A stretch of DNA of 64,000 nucleotides, taken from positions 62,001-126,000 of the forward strand of contig NZ_BCWY01000016.1 in NCBI RefSeq assembly GCF_001894825.1. The letters are read 5' to 3'. The position numbers and the translations under genes are program-made. This document shows, piece by piece, positions 55,060-62,682 of this stretch. Positions within the stretch are counted from its first letter, which is position 1. The number at the start of each line of letters is the position of its first letter. This DNA is from Rhodococcus jostii NBRC 16295. GTDB lineage: Bacteria; Actinomycetota; Actinomycetes; Mycobacteriales; Mycobacteriaceae. The notes under the pieces are model-generated. The model was not told the origin of the DNA. It did no database searches and was given only the letters and a program-made list of their open reading frames with translations.

Positions 55060-55130
55060 TAGCCATCCACCCCCCCGATGGCAATGAGCCCCAGCCATGA
55101 CCCCCCATCCACGGCTGGGGCTCAGTCTTG
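55060..55130 (+). ncRNA. 6C RNA
   Basis: Actinobacterial small RNA defined by two stem-loops whose loops hold six or more C. Stem 1: GCCATC (55062-55067) and GATGGC (55077-55082), loop CACCCCCCC. Stem 2: TGAGCCCCAGCC (55085-55096) and its complement (55113-55124), with CCCCCC in the loop; stem 2 also serves as terminator and is followed by GTCTTG. The family (6C, ncRv13660c/B11 in M. tuberculosis) acts through the C-rich loops on G-rich ribosome binding sites. Ends are approximate. Confidence 0.85.
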
Positions 55131-55220
55131 TGCCAGGAGCCTTGCGCGGTTTCCAGACCTTCGGGGTTTTCGGACATTTCGCCCGCCCATTCGGAGAACG
55201 CTGCACATCTCGGCAAAGTA

Positions 55221-55236
55221 TTGGACACTCGTCCAA
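55221..55236. promoter_or_regulatory. Palindrome before the MFS gene
   Basis: TTGGACACTCGTCCAA has 6-bp arms around ACTC. It lies 31 bp before the chosen start of the permease, in position for an operator. No regulator gene is adjacent. Confidence 0.35.
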
Positions 55237-55267
55237 CCGGATGTCCACGACCGAAGGCCGCCTCGCC

Positions 55268-56482
55268 ATGACGGATTCACCACACGCGGATGCGTCCGCG
55301 TACCCTCGCCCGGCACGGATCGCCGCCGCGGCCGCCTTCGGGTTGCAGGGTTTTCTCCTCGCGGCCATCCTCACCCAACTGCCCCAGTACCAGGACCGAT
55401 TCGGGTTCGACGACACCGTCATCGTGGTCGCCGTCGTGACGGTGTCTCTCGTCGCCGGCGCGGGAAGCGTCCTCGCCGAGCACCTGGCCCGCCGATTCTC
55501 CAGCAAGTCCGCGCTCCGATTCGGGCTCGCGACCATCGCGGTCGCCGGCGGCGCGCTCGGTTTCAGCCCGAACACCGCGGCCTTCTTCGCCTGCCTGTCC
55601 GTGTACGGCGCCGGACTCGGCATGGTCGACGCCGCCGCCAACATGCAGGCCGTGTCGATCCAGCACGCCTACGGCCGGTTCATTTTGTCTTCTTTCCACG
55701 CCGTGTGGAGTGTCGGGGCGATCGCGGGCGCGCTGTTCGTCGCCGCCACCTCCGCACTCGACGTGGGTGTCGCCGCCGCGCAGCTGACGGCGGCACTCGT
55801 GGTGGCCGTCGGTCTCGCGCTCTGCGGCCCCCGGCTCCTCGTCCGGACCGAGCCGAACCGCACCACACCCCCGACGGCCGGTGGTGCGATCGTTCCGCTC
55901 CGCGCTCTGCTCGCACTCGGTTCCGCGATGGCGTTGTTCTACGCCATCGACTTCAGCGTCGGCAACTGGTCCGCGCTGTACCTCAGGAACGTCCTGTTCG
56001 CGGATGCCGGCACCGCCGCCCTCGCATTGGCCGCCTACCAGTGCGCCGCACTGGCGTCGCGGCTGAGCGGCGACTTCTGGGTGGCGAAGTACGGCGAGAT
56101 CGCCGTCGTCCGTGCGGGTTCCGCGATCGGCATCGCCGGAATGACCATCGTGGCGCTCGCCCAGTCCCCCGCCATCGCGATCGCCGGGTTCCTCGTCGTC
56201 GGCCTCGGAGTGCCGGTCGTCGCTCCCCTGTGCTTCAGCGCCGCCGGACGGCTGGCACCCACCGGGCAGGTGGACGACGTCGTCGCGCGGATCAACCTGT
56301 TCAACTACGTCGGAACCCTCGTGGGCGGGGCGATCGTCGGCGGCGTCGCGGCCGCGACGAGCCTGCGGATCGGGTTCGTCGTCCCGCTTCTGTTCGCGGT
56401 GGCGCTGCTCCTGCTCGCCCCCGCGTTCGCCCCGGACCGGGACCGCGACAGGCGATCCGAGTGGGCCCCGGAACGTGAATGA
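55268..56482 (+). CDS. MFS permease
   Basis: 404 residues with about twelve hydrophobic helices, start ATG 55268 (GAAGG ten bases upstream; ATG 55241 is possible). The MFS motif A-like loop after TM2 is degenerate, VLAEHLARRFSSKSALRFG. Gly-rich repeats such as YGAGLGMVDAAANMQAVSIQ in TM5 resemble sugar/fucose-permease-like transporters. Substrate unknown. It follows the 6C RNA. No operon partner is seen. Confidence 0.85.
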   Translation: MTDSPHADASAYPRPARIAAAAAFGLQGFLLAAILTQLPQYQDRFGFDDTVIVVAVVTVSLVAGAGSVLAEHLARRFSSKSALRFGLATIAVAGGALGFSPNTAAFFACLSVYGAGLGMVDAAANMQAVSIQHAYGRFILSSFHAVWSVGAIAGALFVAATSALDVGVAAAQLTAALVVAVGLALCGPRLLVRTEPNRTTPPTAGGAIVPLRALLALGSAMALFYAIDFSVGNWSALYLRNVLFADAGTAALALAAYQCAALASRLSGDFWVAKYGEIAVVRAGSAIGIAGMTIVALAQSPAIAIAGFLVVGLGVPVVAPLCFSAAGRLAPTGQVDDVVARINLFNYVGTLVGGAIVGGVAAATSLRIGFVVPLLFAVALLLLAPAFAPDRDRDRRSEWAPERE

Positions 56483-56504
56483 CGGCAGATGTTCTACTTA
56501 GGTC

Positions 56505-56861
56505 ATGCCGACTTGGGGATGGTTCGTGATCGCCGTGGCGATCGTCTACGTCGCGGTTCTGGTCTCGTCACGCTCCGGTTGCGGCGGCTCGCACACACCA
56601 CCCGACCTGCATCCCGCATCGACGTGGCGGCAGCTGGACGAATCCGTCCGGAGCGAGGTGACAGGTCTCCTCGACCGCGGGAGAACGCGCGCGGCGATCA
56701 AGGTCCTCGTCGCGCGAGACGGGATCGGAGTGCGGCACGCGAGGGCGACGGTCGAGTACGGCCGGCTCCACGCCGCCGAGACCATTGCGGCGATCACACC
56801 GCTGCGGGACAGTACGGGGATGACACTTCGGGAAGCGAAGGACACGGTGGATCAGCTGTGA
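56505..56861 (+). CDS. Small membrane protein with two bL12-like motifs
   Basis: 118 residues; one N-terminal helix (4-22, WGWFVIAVAIVYVAVLVSS). The soluble part holds AIKVLVARDGIGVRHARATV (about 63) and PLRDSTGMTLREAKDTVD near the C-terminus, both resembling the VxxxTGLGLKEAKxxVD helix-turn of the ribosomal protein bL12 C-terminal domain. Stop overlaps the GNAT start (GTGA). Role unknown; bL12-like domains occur in other small bacterial proteins. Confidence 0.72.
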   Translation: MPTWGWFVIAVAIVYVAVLVSSRSGCGGSHTPPDLHPASTWRQLDESVRSEVTGLLDRGRTRAAIKVLVARDGIGVRHARATVEYGRLHAAETIAAITPLRDSTGMTLREAKDTVDQL

Positions 56862-57388
56862 CTGTCGAAATAGACCCGGCGGGCATCTGGGATTCCGAGG
56901 CCATCGCCGATGTCGCCGCGGCGACTTTCCCTCTCGCGTGCCCGCCCGGTGCGACCCAGGACGACATCGCTGCCTTCATCGACGACGTGTTGTCGGCCGA
57001 ACGGTTCTCGGAGTACCTCACCGACCCGAATCGCACCGTCCTGAAGGTCACCCACGGCGGAGCGATCGTCGGGTACGCGATGCTCGTCGACGGTGAACCC
57101 GCCGACGCGGACGTGAGCCGCGCCGTGACACTGCGACCGACCACCGAGATCAGCAAGCTGTACGTGCTGCCCGGCAATCACGGGACCGGCGTGGCGTCGG
57201 CGCTGATGGACGCGATCGTCGAACGCGCCGAAGCCGCCGGATGCGCCGGACTGTGGCTGGGAGTCAACCAGGAGAACGTTCGGGCCCAGCGCTTCTACGC
57301 GAAGCACGGATTCACGAAGGTCGGGACCAAGACGTTCCTCGTGGGCACCCAGCTGCACCACGATTTCGTGATGCAGCGGGCGCTGTAA
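56858..57388 (+). CDS. GNAT-family acetyltransferase
   Basis: 176 residues, GTG 56858. GNAT core with ISKLYVLPGNHGTGVASALM (acetyl-CoA loop), VNQENVRAQRFYAKHGFTKV, typical of Rv2669-type acetyltransferases. Substrate unknown (amine or protein N-terminus). Coupled to the bL12-like protein and convergent with zapE. Confidence 0.88.
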   Translation: MTVEIDPAGIWDSEAIADVAAATFPLACPPGATQDDIAAFIDDVLSAERFSEYLTDPNRTVLKVTHGGAIVGYAMLVDGEPADADVSRAVTLRPTTEISKLYVLPGNHGTGVASALMDAIVERAEAAGCAGLWLGVNQENVRAQRFYAKHGFTKVGTKTFLVGTQLHHDFVMQRAL

Positions 57389-57397
57389 CGAGCCGGG

Positions 57398-58414
57398 TCA
57401 GCTCGCGGCGACCTCGAAGCGCGACAACGCGAGCAGCCGCGACGTGGCACGCAGGTACTTCTTCCGGTATCCACCGGCCAGCATCTCGGGGGTGAAGATC
57501 GCGTCGAGCTTCGCGCCCGCCACGGTGACCGGGATGCTCGCGTCGTACAGGCGGTCGGCGAGCACCACCAGGCGCAGCGCCACCGACTGATCCTCGGCGG
57601 GGTGGACGCCGTCCAGGAACACGGCCGGAATGCCCTCGACCAGCTTGTTGTAGCGGGACGGGTGCAGCGTGCTCAGGTGCTTGCACAGCTCGTCGAAGTC
57701 GTCGAGCGTGGCGCCCGGGATGCTCTCGGCGCGCTCGGCGAGCTCCTCCGAGGAGATCGGGTCCGGGGCCGGCGGCAGGTCGCGGTGCCGGTAGTCGGGT
57801 CCGTCGACGCGGATCGTCTCGAAGATCGAACCCAGCTTCTTGATCTCGCGCAGGAAGTCCTGCGCGGCGAAGCGGCCCTCGCCGAGCTGACCGGGCAGTG
57901 TGTTCGACGTCGCGACGATGGAGACACCCCGTGCCGACAACTCCGACAGCAGGCGGGACACCAGCATGGTGTCGCCCGGGTCGTCGAGTTCGAATTCGTC
58001 GATGCAGAGGACGCTGTGATCGGACAGCTGCTCGACGGCCTTGTTGAAGCCGAGAGCGCCGACGACGTGCGTCAGTTCCACGAACGTGCCGAACGCCTTC
58101 GGCGACGGGACACTGTGGAAGATCGAGGCCAGGAGGTGGGTCTTGCCCACACCGAAACCGCCGTCGAGGTAGAGACCGGCGCCGGTGGACGGCGCCTTCT
58201 TCCCGAACAGGCCGCGTCGACCGCCGCTGCGGATCTTCACGACCTTCTTCGCGAACTCCTCGGCCTTCTGGACCGCGGCGGCCTGGCTGGGTTCTGCGGG
58301 GTCGGGGATGTACGACGCGAAGCTCACCTCGTCGAACATGGCCGGGGGCACCATCTGAGCTACCAACTGATCAGCCGGCACCACGGGGCTGCGATCGACA
58401 AGACGTGCATGCAT
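57398..58414 (-). CDS. zapE: ZapE/AFG1-like ATPase
   Basis: 338 residues; AAA+ type ATPase with Walker A GGFGVGKTHLLA (about 85), Walker B VLCIDEFELDD and LYDASIPV near the C-terminus. E. coli ZapE is a cell-division ATPase acting on FtsZ; the AFG1 homologues affect mitochondrial protein turnover. ATG 58414 starts the family N-terminus. Rv2670c orthologue, divergent from the RibD-like gene with 22 bp between starts, so their promoters must overlap coding sequence or each other. Confidence 0.92.
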   Translation of the reverse strand: MHARLVDRSPVVPADQLVAQMVPPAMFDEVSFASYIPDPAEPSQAAAVQKAEEFAKKVVKIRSGGRRGLFGKKAPSTGAGLYLDGGFGVGKTHLLASIFHSVPSPKAFGTFVELTHVVGALGFNKAVEQLSDHSVLCIDEFELDDPGDTMLVSRLLSELSARGVSIVATSNTLPGQLGEGRFAAQDFLREIKKLGSIFETIRVDGPDYRHRDLPPAPDPISSEELAERAESIPGATLDDFDELCKHLSTLHPSRYNKLVEGIPAVFLDGVHPAEDQSVALRLVVLADRLYDASIPVTVAGAKLDAIFTPEMLAGGYRKKYLRATSRLLALSRFEVAAS

Positions 58415-58436
58415 ACAAGCAGGGTATCCACGTGTT

Positions 58437-59237
58437 GTGATCACCAACATGCACCGTGTACATATTGCGACATTTTTCACACCGGACGCCCCTCCTTCCC
58501 GGGAGGAGTCCAGTGAATCGACCGCGAACACCCTGCGTGAGCTCTATGCGTACCCGGAAGACACACGGCGGCCCTGGGTCCGCGTCAATTTCGTGAGCAG
58601 TATCGACGGCGCCGTCTCCGTCGACGGCGTCAGCGGGGCGCTCGGCACACCCGCGGACAAACTCGTCTTCGACACCCTCCGCGAGTTGGCCGACGTCGTG
58701 GTGGTCGGGGCGGGAACCGTCCGGGCGGAGAACTACGGCGGGGTGCGCGTCGGCGCGGAGGGCAGGCGACGCCGCGCGGAGTCGGGGATGGCGGAGGTAC
58801 CGCCGATCGCCGTCGTGTCTGCTCGCGCCCTCCTCGACCCGCACTCACGCCTGTTCACCGACACGGAGGTGCCACCGATCGTCGTCACGTGCACGGGCGC
58901 CGACCCGGCGCGGGTCCAGGCTCTCGCCGACGCGGGTGCGCGGATCGTGACGGCCGGCGCGGGACAGGTCACCGGCGCTGGACTGATCTCCGCGCTCGAC
59001 GACCTCGGACTGCGCAGAGTGCTGTGTGAAGGGGGACCCAGCCTGTTCGGTCAGCTGACCCACGACGACGCGGTCGACGAAGTCTGCCTGACCACGGCAC
59101 CCGTGCTCGTGGGCGGAACCGCGGGCCGCGTGGCCACGTCGCCGCATGCCCGGACCACCGCGATGACTCCCGCGCACATCCTCACCGACACCGACGGCAC
59201 CGTCCTCACCAGATGGGTGCGCCTGCCCCGCCCGTAG
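58437..59237 (+). CDS. RibD C-terminal pyrimidine reductase-family protein
   Basis: 266 residues; RibD_C fold like Rv2671: PWVRVNFVSSIDGAVSVDG, DVVVVGAGTVRAENYGGVRV, LCEGGPSLFGQL. NADPH-dependent reductase of the riboflavin pathway type; the mycobacterial homologue can replace dihydrofolate reductase when raised in level. GTG 58437 is the annotated start; ATG 58449 is possible. An AT-rich segment (TACATATT) lies inside the first codons, so a shorter form may exist. Confidence 0.88.
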   Translation: MITNMHRVHIATFFTPDAPPSREESSESTANTLRELYAYPEDTRRPWVRVNFVSSIDGAVSVDGVSGALGTPADKLVFDTLRELADVVVVGAGTVRAENYGGVRVGAEGRRRRAESGMAEVPPIAVVSARALLDPHSRLFTDTEVPPIVVTCTGADPARVQALADAGARIVTAGAGQVTGAGLISALDDLGLRRVLCEGGPSLFGQLTHDDAVDEVCLTTAPVLVGGTAGRVATSPHARTTAMTPAHILTDTDGTVLTRWVRLPRP

Positions 59238-59260
59238 CGGAACCTGGCAGGCTGGTCGCC

Positions 59261-60817
59261 ATGCGCAGATCGGTGTTGCTCGCAATGGTTCTCGTGGTGT
59301 GCAGCGCGTGCGGAGCCGGACCGTCCAACCGGCCGCACGTGGCGGTCGAACGCGAGGGTGTGGGCAGCGAACCCACCGCAACGGAGACCGAGAACCCCGA
59401 CGCTCCCCCGCCCGTGTTGCAGACCCCGAAGAACGATCTGGCGTGGACCGACTGCACGCAGAGCACGCTCGCCGCCCTGGGCCCGGGAACGACACCGCCC
59501 GCCGGGCTCGTCTTCGAATGCGGCTCGTACGAGTCGGCCGTCGACGAGAGCGGCACCCTACCCGGCTCCTTCACGATGGGTGCGATGCGGGCACGGCTCG
59601 CCGACACCCCCGAGAACGCGGCCCCGCTGGTGCTCACGTCGGGATCGGACCGGTCGTCGACCGCGACGCTCGCAGCGCTGAGCACCGGCGGTCTGACATC
59701 GCTGCTGTCGACGCGGCCGGTGGTCGCGGTGGACCGCCGCGGGATCGCCTCCTCGCAGGAGATCGAATGCCTCACCCCGGAGCTCCGCAGCAGCCTGGCG
59801 AATCTCGGGCAGTTCGACCCGGGGACGGGAGACCAGGTCGACAAGGTGACCGCGCTGGGCCGCGACGCCACCATCGCGTGCACCGACTACCTGCAGCCGC
59901 AGGAACTCGCGTTCGACAGCACCCACGCCGCGGACGACATCGAGGAGCTGCGCCGCACCTGGGACGTCGATGCGCTCGGCATCCTCGCCACCGGTAACGG
60001 CAGTGCCGTCGCGCTCAGCTACGCGGCCAAGTACCCCGGTCGGGTCGGCCGGCTCGTCCTCGACTCCCCCGCCGTCACGACGGTGGATGCCGCGACCGCC
60101 ACCGAGCAGCAGGTCGCGGGTCAGGAGGCGGCGTTCGACGCGTTCGCCCGCCAGTGCACGGCCCTGAACTGTTCCCTCGGTGCCGATCCCCGCGCCGCGA
60201 TGTCGGACGCCGTCACCCGCGCCGCGAACGGCCAGATCCCGCGGGTCTCCGCGAACGCCCTCCTCACCGCGGTGTCCGGGTCGCTCGCCGCGGCGGGCGG
60301 CGACCAGCAGGGCCGCGTCCGCGCCCTGTCCGATGCGGTATCCGCCGCCCTCGCCGGAAACACGGCGCCGATCCTCGCGGCGATCACGCAGGCCGAGGCG
60401 GCCTACGAGACCGACGGCCAGTTCATCACCCGCTGCACGGACGGCCAGCAGTGGCCCGCACCCGACCGTGTTCGCGAACTGCAGAAGCTGTGGGGCGAGC
60501 GGTTCCCGCTGTTCGGCCCGAACGCCGCCGTCGGACTGCTCGCGTGCACCTCCTGGCCCGCGACCGCGCCGCCCGCCCTGCCCGGCGAGCTGACACTCCC
60601 GGTCCTGGTGCTGAGCGGCACCGCCGACCCGGTCGTCGGGAACGCCGGGGTGGGGACGGTGACCGGGGCCGTGTCGAGCGCAGGCGCCGCGACGGCGACC
60701 CTGACGTGGCACGGCAGCGGCCACCCCGCCACCCATTCGGACTGCGCGCAGAAGTCGATCGTCACCTACGTCACGGACGGTGTGCTGCCCCCGGACGGCA
60801 GCGCCTGCCCCGCCTAG
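59261..60817 (+). CDS. Exported alpha/beta-hydrolase lipoprotein (Rv2672-like)
   Basis: 518 residues from ATG 59261; signal peptide with lipobox VCSAC. TAP-like hydrolase: nucleophile in ATGNGSAVALSYAAKYPGRV, acid in LSGTADPV and His in HGSGHPATH. It lacks the HGGPG oxyanion motif in canonical form (LTSGSDRSS instead). Probable peptidase or esterase at the cell surface. Between RibD-like gene and aftC as in M. tuberculosis. Confidence 0.86.
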   Translation: MRRSVLLAMVLVVCSACGAGPSNRPHVAVEREGVGSEPTATETENPDAPPPVLQTPKNDLAWTDCTQSTLAALGPGTTPPAGLVFECGSYESAVDESGTLPGSFTMGAMRARLADTPENAAPLVLTSGSDRSSTATLAALSTGGLTSLLSTRPVVAVDRRGIASSQEIECLTPELRSSLANLGQFDPGTGDQVDKVTALGRDATIACTDYLQPQELAFDSTHAADDIEELRRTWDVDALGILATGNGSAVALSYAAKYPGRVGRLVLDSPAVTTVDAATATEQQVAGQEAAFDAFARQCTALNCSLGADPRAAMSDAVTRAANGQIPRVSANALLTAVSGSLAAAGGDQQGRVRALSDAVSAALAGNTAPILAAITQAEAAYETDGQFITRCTDGQQWPAPDRVRELQKLWGERFPLFGPNAAVGLLACTSWPATAPPALPGELTLPVLVLSGTADPVVGNAGVGTVTGAVSSAGAATATLTWHGSGHPATHSDCAQKSIVTYVTDGVLPPDGSACPA

Positions 60818-60851
60818 CCGACGTGTTCGGCCCGACACCCACAGGGGGTGC

Positions 60852-62186
60852 GTGACCGCACGTCAGAGCTTCTCGGTGTACCGTGCCGTGGTGTTCCTTC
60901 GACAACTCGAACCGCGCACCGGGCGGACTGCCAACGAGGTCATCAACTTCGCGCTGTGGCCGATCGCCGTCATGACCGTGCTGCATCGAGTGGTCGTCAA
61001 GGCGGTCAACGGGTACATCACCGACGACTTCCGTCCGGTCTACAACGCTGCGCTGGCGTTCCTCAACGGGCGACCCGTGTACACCGCCAACTTCGACTGG
61101 GTGGATCCGCACTACCTGTATCCGCCGTCCGGCACCCTGCTGATGGCCCCGATCGCGGTGATCGACCCCGAGAAGTCCCGGTGGTTGTTCATCATCGCCA
61201 ACGCGATCGCGATCATGATCGCGCTGTACCTGCTGCTGCGGCTGTTCGGGCTGGGATTGAACTCCATCGCCGCGCCAATCCTGTTGCTCGCCACGTTCTC
61301 GTCCGAGACCGTCACGAACACCCTCGTCTTCACCAACATCAACGGCCTCGTCCTGCTCGGTGAGATCGCGTTCCTCGTGTTGCTCATGAAGCGGAAGGAC
61401 ATGTGGTCCGGGGTCGCGATCGGGCTGACGTTCGCGGTCAAACCGATCCTCGCCCCTCTCCTGCTGCTCCCGCTGGTGCGCGGCCAGTGGAAGGTGTTCG
61501 TCACCGCGATCGGCATCCCCCTCATCCTCACCGCGGTGGCGTGGCCGCTGTCCGCGGACCCGATGGACTTCGTGCACCACACCGTGCCGTATCTGATGGA
61601 GTCGCGCGACTACTTCAACAGCGCGATCGTCGGCAACGGCAAGTACTACGGTCTCCCGACCGCCATGGTCTGGGCCCTGCGCGGCGTCTTCACCGCCATC
61701 GTGCTCGGGTCCTTGTGGTTGCTGTACCGCTACTACCGCCACGACGAGCTGTTCTTCGTGGTCACCACGTCCGGGGTTCTGCTGACCGCGTCCTGGCTGC
61801 TCGGCTCGCTGGGCCAGATGTACTACTCGATGATGCTGTTCCCGCTGCTGATGTCCGTGGTGCTGAAGAACTCGGTGATGCGGAACTGGCCGGCTTGGCT
61901 GGCCGTGTACGGGTTCATGAGTTACGACAGCTGGCTGTCGAGCCGGTTCATCGAGGCCGGCCGGACCGCGGAGTACATGAAGACCACCCTGGGGTGGAGC
62001 CTGATCCTTCTCGTCATCTTCGGTGTGCTGACCGTCCGGTACGTCACCGCGCGCCGGGACGGGCGACTCGACCGGGGCATCGACCCGGCGTTCCTGCTCG
62101 AACCGGACCAGAAGGCACAAGACACTCTGCCGGACCCCGAGCCGGACGAACAGCCACAGGTCGAGTCGGCCGCCGCCAAGACGTAG
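60852..62186 (+). CDS. aftC: Alpha-(1->3)-arabinofuranosyltransferase AftC
   Basis: 444-residue GT-C membrane enzyme (DUF2029) with about ten helices. It adds alpha-1,3 branches to arabinan of arabinogalactan/LAM using decaprenyl-phospho-arabinose. Conserved: ITDDFRPVYNAALAFL (catalytic acidic pair in the first loop), DPHYLYPPSGTLLMAP, SETVTNTLVFTNINGLVLL, GNGKYYGLP and NSVMRNWPAWLAVYGF. GTG 60852 with AGGGGG upstream. The synteny and sequence agree with Rv2673. It supports a mycolate-bearing envelope. Confidence 0.95.
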   Translation: MTARQSFSVYRAVVFLRQLEPRTGRTANEVINFALWPIAVMTVLHRVVVKAVNGYITDDFRPVYNAALAFLNGRPVYTANFDWVDPHYLYPPSGTLLMAPIAVIDPEKSRWLFIIANAIAIMIALYLLLRLFGLGLNSIAAPILLLATFSSETVTNTLVFTNINGLVLLGEIAFLVLLMKRKDMWSGVAIGLTFAVKPILAPLLLLPLVRGQWKVFVTAIGIPLILTAVAWPLSADPMDFVHHTVPYLMESRDYFNSAIVGNGKYYGLPTAMVWALRGVFTAIVLGSLWLLYRYYRHDELFFVVTTSGVLLTASWLLGSLGQMYYSMMLFPLLMSVVLKNSVMRNWPAWLAVYGFMSYDSWLSSRFIEAGRTAEYMKTTLGWSLILLVIFGVLTVRYVTARRDGRLDRGIDPAFLLEPDQKAQDTLPDPEPDEQPQVESAAAKT

Positions 62187-62244
62187 GCCGCGTCGCGGGG
62201 CGGGCGTCGCGGCCGGAATCGGCGAAACGTATTAGCGTGGAGCC

Positions 62245-62682
62245 ATGAGTTCGCAGCAGCAGGATCCCACGCAGTCCGCACCGAAGGTTGCTCTCTCCGA
62301 CAGCGAGTGGCGCGAGAAACTGACTCCCGAGGAGTACGCGGTGCTGCGCCAGGCCGGCACCGAGCGCCCCTTCGTCGGCGAGTACACCGGCACGAAGACG
62401 GAAGGCGTCTACCACTGCCGCGCCTGCGGGGCCGAGTTGTTCCGCAGCACGGAGAAGTTCGAATCGCACTGCGGGTGGCCGTCGTTCTTCGACCCGGCCG
62501 ACTCGGACGCCGTCATCCTGCGCGAGGACAGCTCACTCGGCATGCGCCGCGTCGAGGTGGTCTGCAGGACGTGCCACAGCCACCTGGGCCACGTCTTCGA
62601 GGGTGAGGGTTACCCCACCCCCACCGATCAGCGCTACTGCATCAATTCGATCTCGCTGGTCCTGGAACCGACCGGCGAATGA
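62245..62682 (+). CDS. msrB: Peptide-methionine (R)-S-oxide reductase MsrB
   Basis: 145 residues; zinc site from CRAC and CRTC, and the catalytic Cys in QRYCINSISL. Reduces methionine-R-sulfoxide. Follows aftC (Rv2674 position). Its 3' end overlaps the oxidoreductase gene on the other strand by 41 bp. Confidence 0.97.
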   Translation: MSSQQQDPTQSAPKVALSDSEWREKLTPEEYAVLRQAGTERPFVGEYTGTKTEGVYHCRACGAELFRSTEKFESHCGWPSFFDPADSDAVILREDSSLGMRRVEVVCRTCHSHLGHVFEGEGYPTPTDQRYCINSISLVLEPTGE

